Assembly: GCA_005774545.1 (NCBI GenBank)
Contig: VAUL01000015.1
Location: forward strand, 1 to 61,025
From: Deltaproteobacteria bacterium
GTDB taxonomy: Bacteria; Desulfobacterota; Desulfuromonadia; Desulfuromonadales; BM103
Length of the DNA stretch: 61,025 nt
Reading direction: 5' to 3'
The position numbers and the translations under genes are program-made. Below are positions 52,292-61,025 of this stretch, one piece after another (the first letter of the stretch is position 1; the number at the start of each line of letters is the position of its first letter). Under the pieces are notes generated by a model. The model had not been told where the DNA came from. It did not search any database and saw only the letters and a program-made list of their open reading frames with translations.

Positions 52292-53522
52292 TGTCACGCC
52301 TCCCGATGACCGCCTGCACGCGTTGCGACACCTCCTGCACCCGCTTGATCAGCTCGGCGGAATCGGAGGCGCCCAGTTCGCGGCGGGCGGCGATGCATTC
52401 CATGTAGACCAGTTCGCTCAGGGCGTCGGTGAGCAGCCGGATCTTGTCTCCCTCCTCCAGACCGGCCAGGTTGGCCAGCACCCGGCCGCCGTCGACCGAG
52501 CCGTCCTCGCACAGGCTGGCCTGGCGGAAGACGTAGGAGAACGGCTGGGGGAGATCGCGCAGGAAGCGGCTGACCTCGTCGCGGAACTGCGGATTCTTGA
52601 CCGAGACCACCCGGCACATGGCCGTAAGCACGCCGTTGAAGATGGCGATGATCTCGCCCAGATCGCCCTCGACCGCCACGGTCGGCGCCTCTTCCATGGT
52701 CACCATGCCGCGATCGATCAACTGGCTGAGCAGGCGCAGCCCGTCGAAATCACCGGCGCCGCTGCGGCGCAGCAGCTCGTGGCCGTCGCAGACCCCGGCC
52801 TGGACCAGGGCCAGCATCTTCTGCGAGGTGCTGTCGAGGTCGTTCGCCACCTTGCCGGTCGCCACCGGCACGGCGTCGAGGGATTTGATCTTCTGCATGT
52901 ACAGGGCGCGCTCGTCGAAGCGGCGCAGCCCCTCCATGATCAGGTTCTGCGTGTTCATCGACAGGCTGACCACCTGGTCCTCGGCAAGGGGGCGGGCGAC
53001 GAAGGCGAAGCTTCCCTGCTGGAACGCGAACAGGTTGTAGACGATCGTCTCGACCTGGTTGCGGGTGGCGCTCCACAGATCCTTGGCGGTGATCACCCCG
53101 CGCTCGACCAGGATCTTGCCGAGCGGCGTCGTGCCGCCGGCGAACTGGCGGGCGCCCTGCAGAATCTCGCGGTCGAACTTCCCCAGACTGTAGAGAATCT
53201 CGCCGATCTCCTCCTCGGGGAAGGTGCTGGTGGCATAGACGATCTCGCCGCTCTGGAAATAGAGGACCTTGTCGCCGCCACCGAGGGTGAAGTGCAGCAG
53301 GCCGCTCTTGCGGAACATGTTGCAGAAGGAGAGCAGGTCGACGATGCAGATTTCGCCCAGCGTCCCGGAGAGCATCACCCGGCCGTCGGCGTCGCCGGTC
53401 TCGAAGAGCAGGTGGTGCTCCGACCAGGAGGCGAGCCGTAGCGGCCGCTCGCCGATGGTCCGGGCGGCCGGCGGCGGAACGGTCAGCCGCCCGCCCTTCT
53501 CCATGCGGATCTCATCGCCCAT
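52284..53522 (-). CDS. DUF4388 (PATAN-type) domain protein
   Basis: 412 aa, no signal peptide or membrane helix. The first ~150 residues look like a DUF4388 domain ([60 protein letters not shown]), followed by [20 protein letters not shown] typical of the same family. DUF4388 proteins in deltaproteobacteria associate with two-component and gliding/exopolysaccharide signalling; no effector domain is visible here. The C-terminal half is helical and unassigned. ATG at 53522 with GAGGAGG upstream, overlapping the proS end by 11 nt. Confidence 0.8.
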   Translation of the reverse strand: MGDEIRMEKGGRLTVPPPAARTIGERPLRLASWSEHHLLFETGDADGRVMLSGTLGEICIVDLLSFCNMFRKSGLLHFTLGGGDKVLYFQSGEIVYATSTFPEEEIGEILYSLGKFDREILQGARQFAGGTTPLGKILVERGVITAKDLWSATRNQVETIVYNLFAFQQGSFAFVARPLAEDQVVSLSMNTQNLIMEGLRRFDERALYMQKIKSLDAVPVATGKVANDLDSTSQKMLALVQAGVCDGHELLRRSGAGDFDGLRLLSQLIDRGMVTMEEAPTVAVEGDLGEIIAIFNGVLTAMCRVVSVKNPQFRDEVSRFLRDLPQPFSYVFRQASLCEDGSVDGGRVLANLAGLEEGDKIRLLTDALSELVYMECIAARRELGASDSAELIKRVQEVSQRVQAVIGRRDNG

Positions 53523-55257
53523 CGCCACCCTCCTCGATTCCGGTCGCCAGGGCGGCGCGGACCTGCGCGGCAATGCGGTCGGCCGCCTCGGCGAGCGGCA
53601 GCAGGCTGCGCGCTCCCGAGCGCCGCTCCTGCAGTTCGAAGGCCCCTTCCGCCAGGGCCTTGGAGCCGACGGTGACACGCAGCGGCATGCCGAGCAGGTC
53701 GGCATCGGCGAACTTGCTCCCCGGACGCTCGTCGCGGTCGTCGAGCAGCACCTCGACCCCCCGCTGCTGCAACTCCAGGTAGAGCTGTTCGCCGGCGCCG
53801 CGCACCGTCTCGTCCTTGGGATTGACCAGGGTGATCAGCACCTGGAAGGGGGCCAGCGGCATCGGCCAGACGATCCCCTTGTCGTCGTGGTTCTGCTCGA
53901 TGGCCGCGGCCACCGTACGGCCGATGCCGATGCCGTAGCAGCCCATCACCAGGGTGCGCTCCTGTCCCTGGTCGTCGAGGACCGTGGCGCGCATCGCCGC
54001 GGAGTACTTGGTGCCGAGCTTGAAGACGTGGCCGACCTCGATGCCGCGCCACATCTCGATCCGGCCGGCGGCGCAGCGCGGACAGGGGTCGCCGGCCTCG
54101 ACGTTGCGGATGTCGGCGAAGCGCTCGACGGTAAAATCGCGGCCGAGCACGCTGTTGCGCAGGTGTGCGTCGCTGACGTTGGCGCCGGTGATCCACGGGC
54201 CGCCGGACTGGATGGCGAGGTCGGCGACCACGCGGATCTGCGCCCCCACCGGACCGAGGTAGCCGACCGGGGCGCCGGTCAGCTTCTCGATCTGCTCGTC
54301 GGTCGCCATCTCCAGCTCCGCGCAGCCGAGAACGTTCTTGAGCTTGATCGGGTTCAGCTCGTGGTCGCCGCGCAGCAGGGCCATGACCGCTTCGCCGCCG
54401 TCGGTGATCAGCACCAGCGCCTTGGCGGTCGCCGAGGCCGGCACGCCGAGGAACTCCGCGACCTCGCCGATCGCCTTGCGGCCGGGGGTGGCGACCTGCT
54501 CCAGCGGCGGCGCGTCGTCGCAGCAGACGACGGGCTGCGGGCGGCATTCGGCCTTCTCGACATTGGCCGCGTACTCGCAGTGACTGCACGAGGCGATGGC
54601 GTCCTCCCCGGACTCGGCGAGCACCATGAACTCGTGGGACGACGAGCCGCCGATGTTGCCGGTATCGGCCTCCACCGCGCGGAAGTTCAGCCCGCAGCGG
54701 GCGAAGATGCGGCGATAGGCCTGGTACATCCGGTCGTAGGCGGCATCCACCCCGGCCTGATCGAGGTCGAAGGAGTAGGCGTCCTTCATGATGAACTCGC
54801 GGCCGCGCATCAGCCCGAAGCGCGGGCGGATCTCGTCGCGGAACTTGCTCTGGATCTGGTAGAGGTTCAGGGGGAGCTGGCGGTAGGAGCGGACCGTGCC
54901 GCGCACCAGTTCGGTGATGACCTCCTCGTGGGTGGGGCCGAGGCAGAAGTCGGTCTCCTTGCGGTCCTTCAGGCGCAGCAGCTCCCTGCCGTACTGCTGC
55001 CAGCGGCCGGTCTCCTCCCACAGCTCGGCGGGGACGACCATCGGCATCAGCACCTCGATGGCGCCGGCGCGGTTCATCTCCTCGCGGACGATGGTCTCCA
55101 TCCGGCGGATCGCCCGCAGCCCGAGGGGGAGATAATCATAAATGCCGGCCGCCACCTTGCGGATCATGCCGGCCCGCATCATCAGCTGCTGGCTGACAAC
55201 GTCGGCGTCGCCGGGGGTCTCCCTGAGGGTGGGGAGGAGATACTGGCTGTAGCGCAT
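53512..55257 (-). CDS. proS: Prolyl-tRNA synthetase, bacterial type with editing domain
   Basis: 581 aa class II synthetase. Motif 2 region [20 protein letters not shown], motif 3 [20 protein letters not shown], an insertion editing domain of ~180 residues ([20 protein letters not shown]) that hydrolyses Ala-tRNA-Pro, and a C-terminal anticodon-binding domain ([20 protein letters not shown]). Two Cys pairs ([19 protein letters not shown]) are seen in the insert and before motif 3. Single promoter upstream. Confidence 0.98.
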   Translation of the reverse strand: MRYSQYLLPTLRETPGDADVVSQQLMMRAGMIRKVAAGIYDYLPLGLRAIRRMETIVREEMNRAGAIEVLMPMVVPAELWEETGRWQQYGRELLRLKDRKETDFCLGPTHEEVITELVRGTVRSYRQLPLNLYQIQSKFRDEIRPRFGLMRGREFIMKDAYSFDLDQAGVDAAYDRMYQAYRRIFARCGLNFRAVEADTGNIGGSSSHEFMVLAESGEDAIASCSHCEYAANVEKAECRPQPVVCCDDAPPLEQVATPGRKAIGEVAEFLGVPASATAKALVLITDGGEAVMALLRGDHELNPIKLKNVLGCAELEMATDEQIEKLTGAPVGYLGPVGAQIRVVADLAIQSGGPWITGANVSDAHLRNSVLGRDFTVERFADIRNVEAGDPCPRCAAGRIEMWRGIEVGHVFKLGTKYSAAMRATVLDDQGQERTLVMGCYGIGIGRTVAAAIEQNHDDKGIVWPMPLAPFQVLITLVNPKDETVRGAGEQLYLELQQRGVEVLLDDRDERPGSKFADADLLGMPLRVTVGSKALAEGAFELQERRSGARSLLPLAEAADRIAAQVRAALATGIEEGGDGR

Positions 55258-55311
55258 GGAGGACCTCGGAATGTCACGGGATGAACGCCCGCCGGACGGG
55301 GGCGGATTCTG

Positions 55312-55340
55312 AACTTAGCCGATTTCGGGGGGGATTGCAA
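55312..55340 (-). promoter_or_regulatory. Promoter of the proS-DUF4388-pyrF-rlmB operon
   Basis: Minus strand TTGCAA (55340-55335), 17-nt spacer, TAAGTT (55317-55312). The ~50-nt leader contains a GC-rich inverted repeat (GCCC/GGGC) before the proS Shine-Dalgarno. Confidence 0.7.
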
Positions 55341-55374
55341 CGGGCGCGGCCGGCAGGCGCACCCGCCCTTCGCT

Positions 55375-56088
55375 CTATTGCGGCCGGAACTGCAGCAGCG
55401 CCCGGGGAAAATACCCCGCCATCTCCGCCAGCAGGTCCTCGACGGCGAAGGGGATCATCTTGCCGAGACAGTCGAGGTTGACCATGGCGTTGACGTTGGC
55501 ATCCTTCTCGGCGGCAGCCCGCAGACGGTTGGCAAAGCTTTCGTTGACCTCGCCGATATCGGCGTAGACGGCCTCGATCCCGAGCAAGTCCCAGTCGGCA
55601 TTCAACCCCTGGCGGTGCCGGTAGAGTTGGGCGACCAGGTACATGGAGAGCATCCGGTAGGTGCTTTCCTCGAGTGAGGCGAAGGGGAGATGGAAGCGGA
55701 CCATCGGTTTGAGGCGCGCCATCACCGGGCAGCCGCTGGTCACCATGACGATGCCGAGCAGCGCGCTCAGCCCTTCCTGGATCGTGGTCGACTTCGAGTA
55801 GGCCCGCTCGGCGGTGACGGCAACCACGTCCACCGTCTCGTAGGCGAAATAGTCCTTGAAGGCCGCGACGACGCCGACGAGATTGGCGGCAATCGGGCAG
55901 CAGGCGTGTCCGGCGGGATCGAGCGTGCAGACCCTGCAGCGGTTGAAGCCGAGCTCCGCCCAGAACGGCATGACCTCCGGCCGCGCCCCGGCGCAAAAGG
56001 CCATGGTTTCCCGATCCAGCTGTACCGGGATCTCCAGCTCCCGGCCGTCGTCGAAACGATAGCGGTAGACGATCTCCAGCGGATCCAT
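55375..56088 (-). CDS. Conserved uncharacterised protein downstream of ispG (DUF6901-like N-terminus)
   Basis: 237 aa, soluble, no signal peptide. The N-terminus IVYRYRFDDGRELEIPVQLD resembles small DUF6901-type proteins; the rest has a Cys cluster FCAGAR, CRVCTLDPAGHACCPIA (Cys32, 51, 54, 63, 64) that could bind a metal or cluster, and an Arg/Ser-rich ERAYSKSTTIQEGLSALLG segment. No catalytic family was recognised. It starts 3 nt after the ispG stop, so it is co-transcribed with it. Confidence 0.7.
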   Translation of the reverse strand: MDPLEIVYRYRFDDGRELEIPVQLDRETMAFCAGARPEVMPFWAELGFNRCRVCTLDPAGHACCPIAANLVGVVAAFKDYFAYETVDVVAVTAERAYSKSTTIQEGLSALLGIVMVTSGCPVMARLKPMVRFHLPFASLEESTYRMLSMYLVAQLYRHRQGLNADWDLLGIEAVYADIGEVNESFANRLRAAAEKDANVNAMVNLDCLGKMIPFAVEDLLAEMAGYFPRALLQFRPQ

Positions 56089-56091
56089 CGT

Positions 56092-57150
56092 TCACTCCTC
56101 CTCTGCCATTTTGCGCGCTTCCTCCACCAGCACGTCGGCCAACCGGTCGGCGGGGACCTTGCGCACGATCTCCCCCTTGCGGAAGAGCAGCCCCTCCCCC
56201 TTGCCGCCGGCGATGCCGATATCGGCTTCGCGCGCCTCGCCGGGGCCGTTGACCGCGCATCCCATCACTGCGACGGTGAGCTTCTTCGGCAGGTCGTGCA
56301 GACGGCGCTCGACCTCCTCGGCGACCGGGATCAGGTCGATCTGACAGCGGCCGCAGGTCGGGCAGGAGACGAATACCGGGCCGCGCTCGCGCAGGTCGAG
56401 GCTCTTGAGGATCTCCCAGCCGACCCGAACCTCCTCGACCGGATCGCCGGTCAGCGACACGCGCAGGGTGTCGCCGAGGCCGTCGATGAGCAGGGCGCCG
56501 AGCCCGACCGCGCTCTTGACGGTCCCCGCCCAGGTGGTGCCGGCCTCGGTAATGCCGATGTGCAGCGGGTAGTCGACCTGCGCGGCGAGCAGGCGGTAGG
56601 CGCCGACGGTGCGGCGCACGTCGGAAGCCTTCAGGCTGACCTTGATCTCGCGATAATTCAACTCTTCGAGAATGCGGATGTGCCCCAGGGCGCTCTCCGC
56701 CATCGCCGCGGCGGTGGGATGACCATACTTTTCCAGCAGCTCCTTTTCCAGCGAGCCGGCGTTGACGCCGATGCGGATCGGCACCTGCCGGTCGCGGCAG
56801 GCGCGCACCACCTCCTCGACCTTCCAGCGCGCGCCGATGTTGCCGGGGTTGAGGCGCAGGCCGTCGATGCCGCCGTCCAGGACGGCCAGGGCCAGCTGGT
56901 AGTCGAAGTGGATGTCGGCGATCAGCGGCACCGGGGAATCGCGGCGGATGGCGCCCAGGGCCACGGCCGCCTCCCGGTCGGGGACGGCACAGCGCACGAT
57001 CTCGCAGCCGGCGTCGCTCAGGGCCCGGATCTGGGCGAGCGTCGCTGTGACGTCGCGGGTATCGGTGTTGGTCATCGACTGGACCGAGACCGGGGCGCCG
57101 CCGCCGATCGCGACGCTGCCGACGTGAAGCTGGCGGGTGATTCGGGACAT
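56092..57150 (-). CDS. ispG: 4-hydroxy-3-methylbut-2-en-1-yl diphosphate synthase (flavodoxin/ferredoxin)
   Basis: 352 aa. TIM barrel half ([27 protein letters not shown] region, [15 protein letters not shown]) and a C-terminal 4Fe-4S half with SCPTCGRCQ (Cys263, Cys266), [11 protein letters not shown] (Cys298, Glu305 as fourth ligand). Reduces MEcPP to HMBPP in the MEP isoprenoid pathway. Confidence 0.98.
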   Translation of the reverse strand: MSRITRQLHVGSVAIGGGAPVSVQSMTNTDTRDVTATLAQIRALSDAGCEIVRCAVPDREAAVALGAIRRDSPVPLIADIHFDYQLALAVLDGGIDGLRLNPGNIGARWKVEEVVRACRDRQVPIRIGVNAGSLEKELLEKYGHPTAAAMAESALGHIRILEELNYREIKVSLKASDVRRTVGAYRLLAAQVDYPLHIGITEAGTTWAGTVKSAVGLGALLIDGLGDTLRVSLTGDPVEEVRVGWEILKSLDLRERGPVFVSCPTCGRCQIDLIPVAEEVERRLHDLPKKLTVAVMGCAVNGPGEAREADIGIAGGKGEGLLFRKGEIVRKVPADRLADVLVEEARKMAEEE

Positions 57151-57190
57151 GGAGCCTCGCAGGCCGCGCAGGCGGCGAAGGATACCGGCG

Positions 57191-57220
57191 AGTTTACGGA
57201 GAGGGCGGCCGGCAAGTCAA
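57191..57220 (-). promoter_or_regulatory. Promoter of ispG
   Basis: Minus strand TTGACT (57220-57215), 18-nt spacer, TAAACT (57196-57191), ~40 nt before the ispG ATG. It is back to back with the yedF promoter. Confidence 0.65.
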
Positions 57221-57231
57221 GCCGCGCCACC

Positions 57232-57260
57232 TTGCCAGACGCCGGCTTTCACCGTATAGT
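57232..57260 (+). promoter_or_regulatory. Promoter of the yedF-selC-selA-selB locus
   Basis: TTGCCA at 57232-57237, 17-nt spacer, TATAGT at 57255-57260, 30 nt before the yedF ATG. No other plus-strand promoter of comparable quality was seen up to selB. Confidence 0.7.
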
Positions 57261-57289
57261 TTCGGCGACTTCCTCTCCGGAGCGCAACC

Positions 57290-57871
57290 ATGGTCATTCT
57301 CGATTGCCGCGGCCAGCAGTGTCCCCAGCCCGTCGTGCAGGTGCGCCGCCAGATGCAGGCCGCCCCCGATACCCCCCTGCAGGTGCTGGTCGACGATCCG
57401 GCCGCCCGCGACAACGTCGGCCGGCTGGCGAGCAGCCGCGGCTACCGGGTCCGGGTCGAACCCCAGGAGAGCGGCTTCCGGCTGGAACTGGCCCCCGGCG
57501 AGAAGACGGCCGCGGCCCAGCCTGCGGCGATCGCCGGGCCGACGGTGGTGTTCGTCACCTCCGATCAGATGGGGAGCGGCGACCCGAAGCTCGGCCAGAT
57601 CCTGATGAAGAACTTCTTCTTTACCCTGGCCGAAAACGACGTGGCCCCCGACCTGCTGCTGTTCGTCAACGCCGGTGCCAGGCTCACCGTCGGCGGCTCG
57701 GACGTCATCGAACCGCTGCAACGGCTGGTCGATCTCGGCGCCGACATCGCCACCTGCGGCCTCTGCCTGGAGTTCTTCGGGCTCAAGGACACGCTGGTGG
57801 TTGGCCGCGTCACCAACATGCTGGAGATCGCCACCTCTCTGCAGAATGCCGGGCGGATCATCCGGCCGTAG
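57290..57871 (+). CDS. yedF: Selenium metabolism protein YedF
   Basis: 193 aa. N-terminal TusA-like domain (residues 1-~70) with DCRGQQCPQPVVQVRRQM; Cys11 of the CPxP motif is the expected sulfur/selenium carrier. The C-terminal DsrE-like domain (~83-193) contains FVTSDQMGSGDPKLGQ and TCGLCLEFFGLKD with Cys156 and Cys159. This fusion is found next to selenocysteine genes in other bacteria and is thought to handle selenium delivery. It is the first gene of the plus-strand locus. Confidence 0.9.
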   Translation: MVILDCRGQQCPQPVVQVRRQMQAAPDTPLQVLVDDPAARDNVGRLASSRGYRVRVEPQESGFRLELAPGEKTAAAQPAAIAGPTVVFVTSDQMGSGDPKLGQILMKNFFFTLAENDVAPDLLLFVNAGARLTVGGSDVIEPLQRLVDLGADIATCGLCLEFFGLKDTLVVGRVTNMLEIATSLQNAGRIIRP

Positions 57872-57874
57872 AGG

Positions 57875-57982
57875 CGGCTGAAAATGGCCCAGCTGCGGTG
57901 TTGCCCCTGTCCTCGCCGCGGCAACGTACCAAAACTCACGCCTCGGACTGCAGGCGCCTTGCATCCGGACCTTGTTGAGCCG
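57875..57982 (+). repeat. Intergenic repeat element, copy 2 (complete, degenerate)
   Basis: 108 bp beginning 3 nt after the yedF stop with CGGCTGAAAATGGCCCAGCT and ending CTTGTTGAGCCG. It aligns with copy 1 through GCGGTGTTGCCC, the central CCTCG...GCGGC segment, CGCCTCGG.CTGC and GGCGCCTTGC. The inner hairpin is decayed compared with copy 1. Confidence 0.75.
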
Positions 57983-58010
57983 CCCGAGAATCTGGAGATT
58001 TCAATGTCAA

Positions 58011-58106
58011 GGGAGTAAGCAGTAGTCTGGTGACGCTCGCGGTCTTCAAAACCGTTGGGGGGCGCATCCCGTCCCCGGTGGGTTCGATTCCCATTTACTC
58101 CCGCCA
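58011..58106 (+). tRNA. selC: Selenocysteine tRNA (TCA anticodon)
   Basis: 96 nt with the features specific to tRNA-Sec: 8-bp acceptor GGGAGTAA/TTACTCCC, 5-bp T stem, long variable arm (GGGGGGCGCATCCCGTCCCC), anticodon stem CGGT/ACCG with loop CTTCAAA, discriminator G and encoded CCA. Lies 21 nt before the selA start. Confidence 0.97.
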
Positions 58107-58127
58107 GAAATCCCTAAGAACTTATTT

Positions 58128-59535
<1,408 letters not shown>

Positions 59536-59543
<8 letters not shown>

Positions 59544-61025
59544 GCCCCGCTTCCACATCATCGGCACCGCCGGCCACGTCGATCACGGCAAGACCGCGCT
59601 GATCGGCCGGCTGACCGGCATCGACACCGACCGCCTGCGCGAGGAGAAGGCGCGCGGCATCTCGATCGACCTCGGTTTTGCCCCGTTAACCCTGCCGGAT
59701 GGCACTGTGGCCGGGGTGGTCGATGTGCCGGGGCACGAGCGCTTCATCCACAACATGCTGGCCGGCATCGGCGGCATCGACCTGGTGCTGCTGGTGGTCG
59801 ACGTCACCGAAGGGGTCATGCCGCAGACCCGCGAGCACCTGCAGATCCTCGACCTGCTGAAGATCCCCCGCGGCATCCTGGTCCTGACCAAGTGCGACCT
59901 GGCCGAGCCCGACTGGCTCGACATCGTCGAGGAGGAGATTCGCGAGGAGGTGGCCGGCACCTTTCTCGCCCGGGCCCCGGCCTGCCGGGTCTCGGCCGTC
60001 ACCGGCGCCGGACTCCCCGAGCTGCTCGCCGCCATCCAGACGATCCTGCAGGAGCTGCCGCCGCGCGACGCGGACGGTCCGGCGCGCCTGCCCATCGACC
60101 GGCACTTCACCGTCAGCGGCTTCGGTACGGTGGTTACCGGCACCCTGTTGTCGGGACGCCTCCGGGTCGGCGACCCGGTGGAGGTGCTCCCCCCCGGCGA
60201 GACGGTTCGGGTGCGCGAGCTGCAGGTGCACGGCCAAAAAGCCGCCGTCGCATATGCCGGGCAGCGGGTCGCGGTCAACCTGGCCGGCTTCGAGCGCTCA
60301 GATCTGGCGCGCGGCGCGGTGGTCGCCACCCCCGGCTTCTTCACCCTGACCGCACGGCTGGACGCCCGGCTCACCCTGCTCGCCGATACGCCGCGCCCCG
60401 TAAGGTTCCGCGACCCTGTGCACCTCCACCTCGGCACCGCCCGCACCATCGCCCGCGTGGTGCTGCTCGACCGCGACCGCCTGGACGCGGGCGACAGCGC
60501 CCTGGTCCAGCTCCAGCTCGACCAGCCGCTGGTCACCCATCGCCAGGACCGCTTCATCGTCCGTTCCTACTCGCCGATGACCACCATCGGCGGCGGTCGG
60601 GTCGTTGACCCGGCCCCGGCCCGCCATCGCCGCTTCCGCCCCGAGGTGATGACTGCCCTCGGCGAGCTGGAATCCGGCGAGCAGGCCTTCCTGCTGCAGA
60701 AGATCCAGGAACTGGCCTGCGCCCGCGCCAGGGAGCTGGAGACGACCGCCGGCCTGGGGCGCGAGCGGGTGGCGGCCCTCCTTGACACCCTGATGGCTGC
60801 CGGGGCGATCCGCCGCCTCGGCGATCAGTGGCTGACCGAAGCCACGGCCCGGCACTGGGAGCGGCTGCTGGTCGATGCCGCCGGCCGCTGCCACGACGAA
60901 CAGCCGCTCCTCCCGGGGATCCCCCACGCGACCCTGAAGGGGACGCTCCCCGCCCGGGTGTCGCCGAAAGCCTTCGAAGAGCTGCTGGGCTGCCTGGTGG
61001 CCGGCGGGGTGCTGGTCCAGCGGGG
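59536..61025 (+). CDS. selB: Selenocysteine-specific elongation factor (C-terminus beyond the window)
   Basis: ATG at 59536 inside the end of selA; 496 codons are visible with no stop. GTPase motifs GHVDHGKT (13-20), DVPGHE (63-68) and TKCD (118-121), EF-Tu-like domains II and III, then the start of the winged-helix region that binds the SECIS RNA (LGRERVAALLDTLMAAGAIR). A full protein would be ~620-640 aa, so about 130 residues are cut off. Confidence 0.97.

Overview
The window is a chromosomal segment of a GC-rich Gram-negative bacterium, most probably a member of the Desulfuromonadales (Geobacter/Desulfuromonas relatives). The evidence is gene order and protein character rather than a marker gene: an accD-folC-lptD tail on a trp operon, a 58-aa Cys4 protein in front of argS followed by a SPOR-type membrane protein, zinc-type S14/L33/L36, an EF-Tu with a CxCx4CxxC insertion, and a yedF-tRNA(Sec)-selA-selB locus. 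Genus cannot be fixed from the sequence alone.

Layout: almost everything up to 57.15 kb is on the minus strand, so transcription runs from high to low coordinates. (1) 1-2.3 kb: argS operon with its own promoter. (2) 2.3-17.1 kb: a tryptophan supercluster trpE-trpG-trpD-trpC-trpB2-trpF-trpB-[DEAD-box helicase]-trpA-accD-folC-lptD-divIC, mostly with overlapping or nearly touching genes, started by a promoter just upstream of trpE. (3) 17.2-50.6 kb: the translation/transcription machinery in one uninterrupted block. In transcription order: tRNA-Thr(TGT), tRNA-Tyr, tRNA-Gly, tRNA-Thr(GGT), tuf, rpmG, tRNA-Trp, secE, nusG, rplK, rplA, rplJ, rplL, rpoB, rpoC, then (new promoter) rpsL, rpsG, fusA, tuf, then the S10, spc and alpha clusters including secY, adk, map, rpoA and rplQ. 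(4) 50.8-55.3 kb: proS, a DUF4388 protein, pyrF, rlmB. (5) 55.4-57.15 kb: ispG and an uncharacterised protein. (6) 57.2-61 kb: the only plus-strand genes, a selenium/selenocysteine locus (yedF, selC, selA, selB; selB runs off the end).

Features that standard annotation would probably miss: a candidate small RNA on the plus strand at about 50678-50738 (near-consensus promoter, strong terminator hairpin with an anti-Shine-Dalgarno CCUCC loop) divergent from the tRNA-tuf promoter; three copies, one truncated, of a ~110-120 bp intergenic repeat with terminal inverted repeats; promoters overlapping the terminator of the preceding operon at rpoC/rpsL and rplQ/trpE; and an LptD whose N-terminus looks like a shortened periplasmic substrate-binding protein. 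No rRNA, CRISPR array, insertion sequence or prophage was seen. Gaps between genes are short; no stretch over 300 bases is free of genes. All calls rest on reading the sequence and on family knowledge; no database search was run.
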